Below, piece by piece: positions 1-11,393 of a DNA stretch of 64,000 nucleotides. Position numbers and translations under genes: made by a program. The notes beneath the pieces are model-generated. The model searched no databases and had not been told where the DNA came from. It saw only the letters and a program-made list of their open reading frames with translations. Source of the stretch: Brasenia schreberi (taxonomy: Eukaryota; Streptophyta; Magnoliopsida; Nymphaeales; Cabombaceae); contig JAYKKT010000048.1 in assembly GCA_036023115.1 (NCBI GenBank), positions 9,772,501-9,836,500 on the forward strand. Direction: 5' to 3'. How positions within the stretch are numbered: the first letter of the stretch is position 1; the number at the start of each line of letters is the position of its first letter.

Positions 1-359
1 ATATCACAAGCATCACGGCACGTAGTTTAACGAACAGTAAAAAGCTCAACAATTCATCATGTTTTTTTTTAAATATCCGAACAACGGGTCAGGAAAGCCA
101 GAGTTTTCAACTACTTCGGTAGATAAAAGACAGAAAACATAGTAAATATTGCTGTCCAACAACTAGGCACAATCCACAAACAACGTGACATAAAAATTTG
201 CGATTCAACTACATGAGCACAATCTACGAAAAGCACCACCACCTAAATAGACGAACTCGGTAAGCTGGCGAAACTTTTCCGCCACCACACAGAAAAAGCA
301 TACAAGTTCCAGAAATAAAAGAAGTGAAAAGATAGGCAGTTGGTGGCGCTTAACCTCAC

Positions 360-863
360 AACATCGGGATGGTCGCGAGCAAACGCAAGGCAAGCGCGGA
401 TGGCCGCAGCAAAGTCTCCAGGAAGCCGGTCAATGTCAGAGAGAACATCCTCTTCATGGTCTCCATGTACCAGAGGACCAGACGAGGCATCAAAGTAACC
501 CCTGACCCTCAAATCGTCCAGCAGCTTTTCCCACTCTGACCATCGAGGAAGCAAAGCATCGTTGAATCCGTCGACCAAGAAATCGGCTTTAAGGGCCGGC
601 TCAATTTGGAAGCTGTCGGACGACAACGCCCTCGTAACTGCAAACCCACCAAGGGAGGAAGAGGAAGGGGAGAGAACGGAATTGTGGGAGGAAAAAGCAG
701 AGAAGGGTCTCACTAGGAAGCGGGAGCGTGAAAGAGGATGGAGTCGGAGAGCAAATGAGGAGGAGGAGGAACAGAGCAGAAGGCGGAGGTGGGAAGACGA
801 GAAGGAGGAAGGTGTGCTGAGTAACATCAAAAGCTTGGAAGCACCACCACCCACCATCGGCAT
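360..863 (-). CDS. First exon of an organelle-targeted-looking protein (partial gene)
   Basis: The exon reads from an ATG at 863 to a likely splice donor (GTGAGG) just after position 360, about 168 codons ending in phase 0. The first 75 residues are rich in Ser, Arg, Leu and Phe with almost no acidic residues, like a plastid or mitochondrial transit peptide. After that comes a more ordered stretch (FNDALLPRWSEWEKLLDDLR, then ACLAFARDHPDVV). The second part reminds me of the N-terminal region of plant RanBP2-type zinc-finger proteins (VAR3/OZ1 family, organelle RNA editing), but no zinc finger lies in this exon, so this is a weak family guess. The rest of the gene must lie at lower coordinates; 1-359 holds no convincing second exon. 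Reading past the donor gives only a short Phe/Tyr-rich tail to a stop at 243, which I take as intron. Confidence 0.6.
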
Positions 864-1839
864 AAACTCAACAATCGTGCACTCTAGCCCCCACCCCCCC
901 CTGCGAATTCTCAGAGTTGCGCTCTATCTAATCTGGTGAGAGACGAGGGGAGGGTTTGGGATTCGAGAATCTGTGAGAAGAAAGAGATAGCGAGGCTGGG
1001 AGAGGGGTTCGCCCTTCGCCGTACAAGAGACGGGGTCTTTGCGGGAACGGGCCCTCGGCGTTTGCTCCACCCGAAATGGCCGACCCACGGGTACCCGATT
1101 TCGTTACCCACCCCAACTCCGTTGGGCTGCGGTGGGCTTTGAGCATGTGGAGGTCGGGTTTAAGTGACTCCGACCCATCTGCCTTTTGGTAGTTACTAGC
1201 TAATGTGAAGACTTCGCCTCCTCCGACTGCCAAAATATTGTGTTTTTCTGAAATCATCCAACAGGATGCAAATTTTGAAGTGGTCACAAGAAAGGTGAAC
1301 TGAACAAGATACTTAATTGCCTGTCTTTCATGTAATGTCTGAAAAACACGTCCTCCTTTTATTCTAAATAACCTATTTTTCTAAAACTATGAATGCTAAT
1401 GGTCTGGATTTTGAAAGCCTAGGTACATGGGAACGAGTGATACCGTCTCTTTGGTTTGATCTTTGTGGCTCGTCGGCAAGAATTAAGCCGGTAGGATGCT
1501 GATGGCTAAGTGGTGTGTGCAATGTTACAGAGAGGAAGTGTGTTGCCTCCATGTTCTTTTCAGCTTTTAAGATGGTCTGGGTGCGACACGTTGGCAATGA
1601 GGGTGTGAGCTGATTCCATTTCGGTTTAGAGATGATAATGCTGATCGGCAGGAAGGAAAGAAAGAAATGAAAAGGAAAAAGATAAAAGGGACTCACAAGA
1701 AGAGTACTGTAACCTCTCGTTTGTTGGAATTACTCGTGTTAATATCTTCATTTTTGTCGTGGAAACATATTGATGACTGATTTGCATATGCTCAGGATGT
1801 AGAAAGTAATTGGTAGTTCTGCTATTTCATGTATCATCT
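864..1839. other. Intergenic, upstream of the left-edge gene
   Basis: Presumed 5' UTR and promoter of the minus-strand gene starting at 863. The part at about 950-1180 is GC-richer than its surroundings. No gene or recognisable element is seen. Confidence 0.4.
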
Positions 1840-2075
1840 TATCAGTTGTGACGATGTCACGGCCGAAGGGTTTTGATTGCGACAACACCTTATTGTGCCC
1901 AATATATAGGTCAGCCTTCACTTTAGTTTGTATACGGTAGGGAAGCAAGAACGAAATCTATGTGGTGGAAGCCCACGAACCATTATAAATAAGGTGTTGT
2001 CTTCACTAACGGAAGTTGTCGGGTTATCTCATAAGGAGTCTATATTTACAATCATAGTTAAATTCACAATAGATA
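1840..2075 (-). repeat. 3' LTR remnant of the gypsy element (approximate)
   Basis: This stretch is a diverged direct repeat of about 6615-6970. Shared blocks on the plus strand include the GGCCGAAGGGTTTTGA / AGCCAAAGAGTTTGAA pair, CAGCCTTCACTTTAGTT / CAACCTTCACTCTAGTT, and GTTGTCGGGTTATCTCA / GTTGTTGGGTTGTCTCA. Same order, similar spacing and same orientation support an LTR pair. Confidence 0.55.
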
Positions 2076-2159
2076 TAAGGTCACATTCTTCCATTGAAAC
2101 CATTGACATCCGAGACAATGTTGCAATCCACCAATGGTACTCTATAATGGCTTGAGGAA

Positions 2160-3330
2160 ACTACCACAACATGTGTTTCTTCTCCTAGATAGCTTGGTTT
2201 GTGCCTTATCCCTTCCACTAGATGAGGTAGCTCATGCGCATCTTGTCACTAGGTGGTCTAGGATCATCTCCACCTCTTTTGCCTCTGGTGTCCTTATGTA
2301 CGTTGGTGTCTATATTGAATTGTTGCACCATTGATCTTCTATGTCTTCATTGTAAGCCTTCACATTACTCACATGGAAGACAGTGTATGTCTCAACATCG
2401 TCTGACATTTACAGCTTGTATACCCAATTCTCTATCTGTTTGATGATTTTGTAGGGATTGTCATACTTGCATATCAATGTCACGTATTGTTCACAAAAAT
2501 GTTGTGTTTAGGATAGAGTTTCACAAAAATGTGATCTCCAATACTAAATGCAGTTGCACGACATTTGATGTCGGCCTATTTCTTCATCCACTTTACTGTC
2601 TTCACAAGGAGCATGTGTGTCAGATCACGCTTATCTTGTATGTCTGTCATAAATGAGTATATCAACTGTACTATTCTGGTGTAGCTTGCTGCCAGTGAGT
2701 GAGGAATCTGGAGTTGTTGTCTCATTGCCAACTCAAAGAGGCTCATGTCGGTGGATTCACTCACCTGTAAATTATTTAAAAATTGTACAAGGTCCATCCA
2801 TTCCTTCTTGTTAGCATAAATATAGTGGCATAGATAACATTCCACTAAGGCATTGATTCTCTATGTTTGGCCATCTATATATGGGTGACAACTTGTTGAG
2901 AATAATAGCTTTGGCCCCAACAAACAAAAGACCTCTTACCAAAAGTTGAAATGAGTATCACGGTCACTAACAATGTTTGAAGGGAGTCTCCAATATTTCA
3001 CCACATTTTGACGAAGAGCTTGGTCATGCAATTTGTCATGTACTTTAGCGGGGCTGCCACAAACACCCCATAGTTCGAAAACATATCCACCACCACCACC
3101 AAAATAAATTGACAATTGTTGAACTTAAGCAAATTCAAGATGAAGTCCATGGAAACACTCCCACGGTCAACTTAGAATCAATAACGTTTTTAAGAGTCAT
3201 GCCGGCCTTTGATTATCAACCTTATCTTGTTGGCAAATGAGACAAGTTTTCACATATGCTGCAACATTGTCAACCATATTGAGCCAGTAGTAAGCCTGTT
3301 CCAACAAGGCCATTCTACCCCTAGATGCCC
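2160..3330 (-). pseudogene. Integrase remnant of gypsy element
   Basis: The zinc-binding part is visible near 3225-3305 (YYWLNMVDN, then TCLICQQDK), and the catalytic-core C-terminal part is at 2576-2845 (NNLQVSESTDMSLFELA). Both are close to the intact-looking counterparts at 48995-49195 and 48436-48705. Stops interrupt the frame throughout, so no functional integrase can be made. Confidence 0.75.
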
Positions 3331-3599
3331 CACCTCCAGTGAATTGTGACACTCTTTTAGGACGTCCTTTCATAAGTTTTCTGTCCTTGGTACATAGAGT
3401 TGGTCCCCTCTAGACAATAGTAAGCTATCTATAATCCAAAATTATCTAGTCTTACCCTCATCGAGTAATAATTTGACTTATTTCATTATCTCATCCATGT
3501 CTGAGATGACACAAATCTAGTCTACCAAGCCACTTTGCATATGTATCGTTTAAGTTCCACCTTCAACTTACAAAGTTGCCAGCTCCACCCTCCGGCTCA

Positions 3600-4800
3600 G
3601 TGTGTCTACCATTGAGTTTGTCTTGCCCGGTTTGCAATGCAACGTGAAGTCAAATTCGATCGAGAATTGTTGGTAGTGTGGCTACTTTGTCATCAACTTC
3701 TTTTGGTTCTGAAAATAGCTTTTAACTACGTTATTTGTCCACACGAAAAAAATAGTTCCCGAAGAGGGTGTGTCATCATAGACAAAGATATTTATTATTA
3801 TCATCATCTCTTTTTCATGCACTGAGTATTATCTTTTTGTATCCTTAAGATTTTGGCTTTCAAAGGCAACAGGGTATCCATATTAGATCAACACCCTACC
3901 TAAGGTAAAGTCTGAAGCATTCGTCTATACATTGAACGGTTAGTTGTAATTCGATAGCTTCAACACGGGTTCCCTCGTCACCGTCTCCTTCAACTTATCG
4001 AAAGCTTCTTAGCAAGTCTTCATCTACTCCCAATCTTGGCCCTTCTTTAACATATCCCTTAAGTAGGTTATGATTGCAGCATATCTCTTAATAAATCATG
4101 GGTAGTAGTTAGCCAAACCAAGAAAAGAATGTAAGTTTGTCAAGTTGGTTGGAGGTTGCCACTCTTCAATAACTTGAATCTTCCTCCCATGCATTTGTAT
4201 TTTTTTGTTACCAATCACATTATCCATAAAGTCGATCTCACTTTGTCTAAACAAACACTTCTCCCGTTTAACATAGAGATTGTTCTCCCATGGTAGCTTA
4301 AAGACTATCTATAGGTGGTGAACGTGATTGAAGAAAGCATTATACACCACTGTATCATCCAAGTAGACGATGACAAATTGATCAAGGAATGGATAAAAGA
4401 TCTTATTCATCAATATTGAGAATGTAGTTAGAGCATTTATTAGCCCAAATGATATCACTAAGAACTCATAGGCATTGTAATGAGTTATCCACATGATCTT
4501 CTCATAGTCTCCTATGGCTATTCGAACCTGTCAGTAATGAGCATAGATCTAGCTTTGAGAATATTCGTGCATGCCCAAGTTAGCCAAACAAGTCTACAAT
4601 CAAAGGAAGGGGATACTTATTCTTCACTGTTATCTTATTCAGAGCACAATAGTTCACACAAAGCCCTTTTGATTCATTGTGCTTCATCTCGAAGAGAATA
4701 AGTGCTTTTGAGGGTCTTATGATATTGGTCGTCAACATCTCGTCTAGTTGTCATCTTAATTCTTGTAGATCCATCAGTATCATGTTATATGATACTATGG
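3600..4800 (-). pseudogene. Reverse transcriptase / RNase H remnant of gypsy element
   Basis: The stretch 4309-4494 carries a degraded RT palm signature: the catalytic YLDD box is readable as VIVYLDDTVVYN, preceded by FLVISFGLINALTTFS (family consensus is FGLTNAP). RNase H-like sequence follows towards 3600. There are many in-frame stops. Confidence 0.75.
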
Positions 4801-5220
4801 ATCACGGTCTTGCTTTGGGTTGCAACTCAATTTGATGATCAATCTCCCTCTAAGGTGGGAGTTGCTTTGAGAGTTTGTTGGGTATAACATCATCAAACTC
4901 CTTCAATAAGAGGTCAAGTTTTAGGGATACCCCAATATTGGGTGCCCCTTTCTCCTCTTTAGTTCATACAACTACAAGGAACATTTTCTCACCTTACCTC
5001 AAACCCTTCTAGACATTACACTGATCGGTCCCTCCTTCAACGCTGCTACAAATGCTTCAATCTTAGCCACACCCGATGAGTCTCTTTGGAGAATCATCAC
5101 AAAGTTTTGCTTTGATCATATCTCTATGTCATTGTCCTATAAGAACTCTAGCCCTAAAACCAATTGGTAATCATTCATTGGAGAAACAAAAAAGTTGGTC
5201 ATACCTTCCCAACTTTCAAT

Positions 5221-5490
5221 TCAAATTGGCACTCCCTCTGCCTCACCTACTATCTTGATGGGTGTCGAATTCATGACCTTCATTAGACCCTCCCATTCCA
5301 CATACTTTACACCTAAACAACCTACTTTCCTTAGAGTAATGAAGTTGTGCATTGCCCCATTGTCTACCATTGCTTTCATAATGGTACTGCTGACGAAAAT
5401 GTTTAAGTACATCAAGACTTTGCAAGAAGGTTTCATCGGAGCCATTTCCTTAACGTTGTTCATGGTGTTCACCCATTGGAGGGCTCCCAT
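5221..5490 (-). pseudogene. Aspartic protease remnant of gypsy element
   Basis: The catalytic loop reads AMVDNGAMHNFI, where the family normally has D-T/S-G-A; here Asn replaces the Thr/Ser. It is followed by a VEWEGLMKVMNSTPIKIVGE stretch that recurs in the related segment at 50461-51159. The frame is open for 89 codons but isolated from its neighbours. Confidence 0.7.
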
Positions 5491-6009
5491 CTTTAGTTGA
5501 ATTGGGTCCTACTACTGCATTGCATTCACACATCCAGTTTCTCCTTTGTTTGGGCATTCAACATACTTTTGCGAGCGTCCGCATAAACACTCAAGCTTGT
5601 AAGGTCCCTTTGACTTAGCCGTGCCATCGAACCTCCTTTCCAAAACATTATCCTCGTGTATCAGGCGGTCTCCATCCTTTTCGAAACCCTTCTTCCGTAA
5701 GAGTTCTTCTTGAAGGGTTTATTCACATCAAGTTTATGATTGTCTATTAGTTGTTATAGCTTCGAAGTCATCTACGGGTTCCCATGGTGGATTTCTTGCT
5801 CAACTCACAGTTACAAGTTATTTAAAAAGTGAAAGATGTGGTCTTTTATTGTTATAGTCTTGATACTTAGTATAAAGGATTGATATTGTTTGATGTAATC
5901 ATAGATTAGGTTCATTTGCTTAAGTTTGAGAGTTTTTGTTTCACTACCTCCTTAACATTATGGGGTAAGAAGTGATACTTTAGCTCTTTCTTGAAAGCAT
6001 CATACATCT

Positions 6010-6450
6010 TCATCTCGCAATCGCCATTCTCATTATCTTCAAGCTTTCGATGCTATCAAAAAAATGCATTGTCATTAAGAAAGTTGTGGTCATTACTATC
6101 TTTTGTTCCTCGTCGATAAGATTTCCAGCCTTAATGTACATATCAAGTTGGCATAGGAAGTTCTCTATCACTTTTCTGTCTCTTGTTCTCATGTAGGGTT
6201 TCGACCCTTTCATCTTTAGCTTGCGAGCCTTGGCTCCCCCACTAAAACCTTGCTTCTGTTCGACCTCTGTCAAACGAGCTAAAAGAGAGCCTTGAACGGT
6301 CTTAAGACTATCTACATGATTTCGTAGGATTGTTTGATTATCAAAGAACTCTGTATTAATCTTATCGTTGTCGGCTGCAACCCATGCCAAAGACTGCCTT
6401 AAGGAAGCACACTCTTCCTCAATACAAGTGGGTTTCCAAAATAATAACAA
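6010..6450 (-). pseudogene. gag remnant of gypsy element
   Basis: A 146-codon open stretch with a Gln/Lys/Asp-rich, likely coiled-coil N-terminal half and a KVIENFLCQLDMYIKAGN stretch, typical of plant gypsy Gag capsid starts (usually FLxxLExYF). It lies directly inside the 5' LTR in the expected place. No zinc knuckle is readable in frame. Confidence 0.65.
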
Positions 6451-6614
6451 TGTCTAGGTTCGCAGTAGATGTAACCTTCTTGCTTTTTCCTTTCTCCCGT
6501 TGGTTCTCACTTTGAACTTGTGGTAAAGGATCTATTGTCACTTATGATGCCGTGGCAACGTCCTTCAAAATACGTCAATTTCAAGTTTCCAACTTTCAAC
6601 TCAACCTTATGGAG

Positions 6615-6970
6615 ATACCAAAGTTATCATAGCCAAAGAGTTTGAACCGTGACTAATGCCTAACCGTGCTCGATGTATGCCAACCTTCACTCTAGTTCAT
6701 GTGCGGTGTGGAAGAAGAATATTAAGTTTGCAAAATTTGCACGAGTTCTTTTAAGTTTTTAAGTAGGTAAAGGCAATGAAAGCAAATGATTACTTTATTG
6801 AGAATAGGATGAAAGCTGCATGTCCCTTACACGCTACAAGTTGGTTGGAAAAAGCTCACGAAACGTTATAAGAAAGGAGCTATCTTCACTAACATAAGGT
6901 CACATGCTTAAACAAAAGTTGTTGGGTTGTCTCACAAGAGGTTCTCTTTTATAACTATAGTTAATGGAGG
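6615..6970 (-). repeat. 5' LTR remnant of the gypsy element (approximate)
   Basis: Partner of the repeat at 1840-2075. It contains the same ordered blocks plus an extra AT-rich internal stretch (about 6730-6860) missing from the other copy. A primer-binding site is not clearly readable between it and gag. Confidence 0.5.
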
Positions 6971-9900
6971 GTCAGATGAACACGTCGTACAAGCTCTATG
7001 TTTCCCTAAAAAGAGAATCAATTTATTTGGAAATCCCTTACATTTTTTTTCTTTACTGAAAGCCTTTTAATTAGTATTGTTTCTGTCCCTGGTTTGACTG
7101 CATTTGTCATCAATCTTCTGTACTCGTGAACGCCAGCTTCAGGCTTGCATGCCCGGCTTGAGAAGAGTGAATGAAACGCGCTTGTGACAGACTTGGACAT
7201 CAGTAATGTAACACACGTTGATGGTAGGAGAGTGAGAGATAGTGCTTCTGCTAGTTTGACAAATGGAAAATGTAACCTATGTTACTTGATGAATTTTTCT
7301 AATAGTGCTCCTTCCATTTATTTTCATTCCTTTATCTGCAAACACGAAGCACACGTCTGCTTTTGTGTAGCAAGGATCTTGAGAGCGATTCAAACTGCTG
7401 CCAAAGCGTTTGTGAAAAGATGATCAACCCAAATCCCGTTGAAATTAAGACTTTATACAGAAACCTACTCTAGATCCCTTGTTTGTTTTTCTGATTTGGG
7501 GTAATTAGGCCGACCATTACCAAATATGCATGCCCAAGTACTGAACTCTTGATCTTTGATTTGAAGGATCTCTCGAGCTGAATTCCTGGCCGGGAATTAA
7601 ACCCGAGGCTCCTTATGCAAACCCACTCAAGATCCGTCATCTCAACTGATCTTATTTGGCTTGTATCTGGGACATTTCAACTTTGTGGCTTATCTCAAAG
7701 TGGGGTGTGGCCATAGCTGGCGTTGAAGATTGCCCATGAAAAATGCGTTAGGTCTGGCCATCTGATCAGATGGTCAACATTGAGTCCGGGGCCTATCATT
7801 GTTGATTTGGGTTATCACTATTTCGAACATTGCGTTGCCTACCTTGATTTGCAGTTTGATAGCAAATCCAGAGGTTCCATCTCAGAATATGTACCAAAAA
7901 GAACGAGGTCTCAAGGGGACAAGACACTTAAACACCTGATCTCCAGGTGACGTATATGTGTTTAACCGTGTTATCCCTATTCCAAATATTAACGTATATC
8001 CTTTGAAAACCGGGGAAGACGACAGCCATGAATGTGAGACTGCCCTTGAAGTGATGAAAAAGATTTGTTGGTGATGAAAAGTAAGAGGTTTCTTTTAACT
8101 TACCCATTTTATGGAACCATAGATGCCCTTGAGCTTTCGTGGTGTCTGTGTATATAATTTTTATATAACCATCCGACTTATACATTACTAAGCCATATAA
8201 TGAATTCGAAGTGGCATTGAGTCGTCGCTGATGGGCCACTGTAATGGCGCAAGTTTGCTGAAGATGAAGAGGTGGAGCCTTTGGTGGTCCGCGAAAGCGG
8301 GCTGCAGCCTGCAGATGGGCTCTTTCTCTCTGGAAACAATTGGTGGTGGGAGCTAGTTTAGTTTTAAGGTATTGACTAGCGGGTGAGTAGATTTAGTTTG
8401 GGTGGAGAAGGCCCATCCTACATATGCCTGCCCGCTCATGCATGTGCTTCTTTGGTGCTTCTGTCACACTATGAATCTTTTTTATATGATATTCATAGCG
8501 CACGGATGTATATGATGGAGTAATTGATTCAAATGTCAACAAAGTCGGGCGTTAATCTTTTTGCTGCATCAAAGAGAAACAAAAGTCGTTGGTGCTTTTC
8601 TTAAGGCCACGCAGCAGGAGATTCCCTTCCTTTCGCATACCCTAACACGAGGCGCTGGGAAACCTTGAAATGCAGCCAAAACCGGCAATCACAGTGAGTC
8701 CCTGCGGCAAGCGAATACATTAAATATTGGAAAAGAACACGAAACACGCGCAAGTTACTGTATGGCTCCCCGAGGCGGTGGGATTACGTCAGTATCATAT
8801 ATAGGTACGATCATGCTCTAATGAGATAATACACGCGCCATCGGTATTATACCATCCCTATGGAAACTAAGAAGCGCTAATTAGGCCAAACCACGTTCAA
8901 GGATCCCTTATATATCGTGGAGTATGTTATATAGAATGATGCACTGGATTGATTCATGTTGGATCATTGCTTCTGGTTGCATGAGTTAATTTTAAAGATT
9001 GTGAAAATAATAAACAACAACCTTGTTATACTCATGCTATCAAATGGATTGTAAAGGAAAAGTGTTTCAGTATATTTATAATCACGAACTGTTCAGGAAG
9101 TTATTACTTTCCTACCGGCAGGCATAGGAACTATCGGATTCCAATCTAAAAACAACGGCTGAAGCTATCTAGTTTTTTTATATATATAATAGAGTAGTTA
9201 GCCGTTCTGGCCACCCTGGGACCCCGCCATGCACATAATTGAGAATGTTGAGCACAAAAACGATAGAAAACAAAACAAAAGAAGGTGGTGCTACCTCTAT
9301 GCGTGGCCGCCGATCGCCTACAGTACTCAAATGATTAATCCACACCCAACACAGAAACAAGATTAAATTAACTTAGGATGTTCTGGTTTATATATATAAA
9401 AAAATTGGAGAGTATTCATTACTGGAAGCCTGTGAACAGTAGTTGGCATCCCCAACCGATCGATGACGGCGTTTGGCTTTGAGGTCTTGATGCCTAGAGG
9501 CTAGAGGTAGGGAACGCTGTCCAAAACATTAATTATAGCAATTTGATGCTTTATATATTCCCTTTAATCTCTCTCTCGGCCTCCAGTATTCAAGAAATCA
9601 ATTATTATATGATAATCTGTTCCCTGTTAATCTCTCTCCTTCTCATAACCATTTAAACACTTGCCCCTACGCCCGTACAGATCAAGCGACTGTTTCTCCA
9701 GTGTTTTTCGTACCTGTCCGCAGCTAACGGAATATAGGGATGCTTCAACTTGTTTATTTGGATCTGCCATGGAGGAAATCCTCGATGCTACAACAAGCCT
9801 TTGCAAAATATTAGCCGTGTGACAGACATATATTGAATTATGCCCGGAGGCATGATTGCCACCGAGACCCGTCCATTTGATTCTTTTGACTTTGTTCAAA

Positions 9901-10096
9901 CAATATGAAGGGTACCTCTGTAAAGTTTCATTAAGAAAGTACGCAAGGTAATCTTTTTATATCGAAGTTGGTGAGGAACATGATTGTGAGAGAAACAATA
10001 TATGGTCATTGCCCTTGTGCCTCTCGGTACTCGCATATTGTCTTTGTTGGGGCTCTTGTTTGAGTGGTTGTATTATTTTTCTGAGCTGCTTCAGCC
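6971..10096. other. Intergenic, upstream of WOX gene
   Basis: Three kilobases with no convincing gene. Short open stretches (for example 7184-7423 and 7928-8239) lack recognisable domains or sensible splice structure. The last kilobase is presumed WOX promoter; an AT-rich TTTTTATATCG lies about 145 bp before the WOX start codon, but I cannot assign a TATA box with confidence. Confidence 0.4.
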
Positions 10097-11393
10097 ATGA
10101 ACGTCGACGACCACCACAATGGTGGGTCAGCAGCAGACCCGGAATCTGTAAAAGGAAATGGTCATGGAGTACTCAACGAAGTCGCAGAAAGAACAACGGC
10201 GCCAGTTAGGTCCAGATGGAGCCCAAAGCCGGAACAGATTCTTATTCTCGAGTCTATATTCAACAGTGGGATGGTGAACCCTTCGAAGGATGAGACTGTC
10301 AGGATCCGAAAGCTTCTTGAGAGGTTTGGCTCTGTGGGTGATGCCAACGTTTTCTACTGGTTCCAAAACCGCCGGTCCCGCACTCGCCGACGCCAAAGAC
10401 AGATGCAATCTGGCATCCAGGCCGTGATCAGGGACAACAAGAGTGATTTTCAGATTGAGCAAGCTACAATTCAGTATCCACACGCAACCGTCTGTTCCTC
10501 CTCCTCATCAACACCATCACTATCTTCGTCTTTTTCTCTTCACCCTGCTTTGGCAGTTCCAGCTTCCGTGTCCGCAAGTATCAATGCTTCCAATTCTGCT
10601 TCCCCTCCAACTGGAACTGTTCCTGTTAACGAGTTGGATCTGTATTCCCGACAAATCGGCTTGCAACACATTGACCCGTCACTCCTTGTCCCTTCGATCT
10701 TAATGCCGTCTGCATCTTCGAGTGCACATTACCAGTCGGGTCAGTAACTTTTACTGTCATTAACCTTTACATAGTATATGATATACGAAAGGATATTTTC
10801 TTCTGCCTTTCCAAGCTTCGCAATTTAGACTAGAGCCTGCCCTGCTGCACCAAACTTGCCACTAAAAGTTACCGCCAACATGATGAAGGCATACTTAATC
10901 CTTTCCTGCGTATCCAGTCGACGTTATATGTGTTTAGATTGCTAGCCCATGAACTGTGTTATATTTACTTTCCTCCATAAACTTAGCAGTGGGAGACGCT
11001 GCCAAAAAATGTGCAGTTTAATTTCGTAATTTCGTCCTTTTGATTCCTGTTCTTATAAGCTCATGAGCTTTACATTCAGTAGATTGTCCGTAAAAAATTG
11101 AAAAGTTGCTTTTGCGACATGGAGATTGCTAACTTTCATCGCTGCGTGATGCTTGCAATGCAGAGATAATCACAGTATTCATCAATGGGGTTATTGCTGA
11201 AATTCCCAGGGGGTCTCTCAACATGAGGGCGTTGTTTGGTGAAGATCTCATCTTGGTGCACTCATCCGGAGATCCTGTTCTTGTCGATGGCTACGGAGTT
11301 TCATTGCAAGGACTGCAGGCTGGCGAGAACTATTTTCTGGTGCGCATCTATGCATTTTTCTCAAATCGCTTACCTTTTGTTTCTTCGCATTAG
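10097..11393 (+). CDS. WOX11: WUSCHEL-related homeobox protein, WOX11/12 type
   Basis: Plant-specific homeodomain transcription factor. The exons read as 10097-10739 and 11164-11393, joined in phase 1 (GT-CAGT donor, GCAG acceptor), giving about 290 residues. The homeodomain spans roughly residues 38-102 with [19 protein letters not shown], the WOX-specific [19 protein letters not shown] and a basic tail. The central region is Ser/Ala/Pro-rich. Exon 2 encodes ITVFINGV...[15 protein letters not shown], a conserved C-terminal block of WOX11/12 homologues. No TLxLFP WUS box is seen, in line with the intermediate clade. The family drives founder-cell specification and adventitious or crown root initiation in the nucleus. 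The C-terminus is uncertain: after Phe-Leu-Val at 11340 the frame runs 17 more codons to a stop at 11393, or a GTGCGC donor at 11340 could join a third exon at 11676-11756. The choice between WOX11 and WOX12 cannot be made here. Confidence 0.9.

Larger units (their letters stand above)
1840..6970 (-). mobile_element. Ty3/gypsy LTR retrotransposon, heavily decayed
   Basis: Reading the minus strand from 6970 to 1840, the order is LTR, gag, protease, reverse transcriptase, integrase, LTR, which is the gypsy order (RT before integrase). Every frame is broken by stops and shifts. The coding remnants match, piece by piece, the better preserved chromovirus segment at 47894-51158, so both belong to one family. 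The ends are approximate because the two LTRs have diverged strongly and no target duplication could be read. Confidence 0.8.

Noticed and set aside
562..939. Charged open frame on the plus strand
   Set aside because: It lies opposite the Ser/Arg-rich first exon at 360-863; its Glu/Arg-rich composition is the antisense shadow of a transit peptide.
10127..10483. Open frame antisense to the WOX homeodomain
   Set aside because: Shadow of a conserved coding exon, with no domain of its own.
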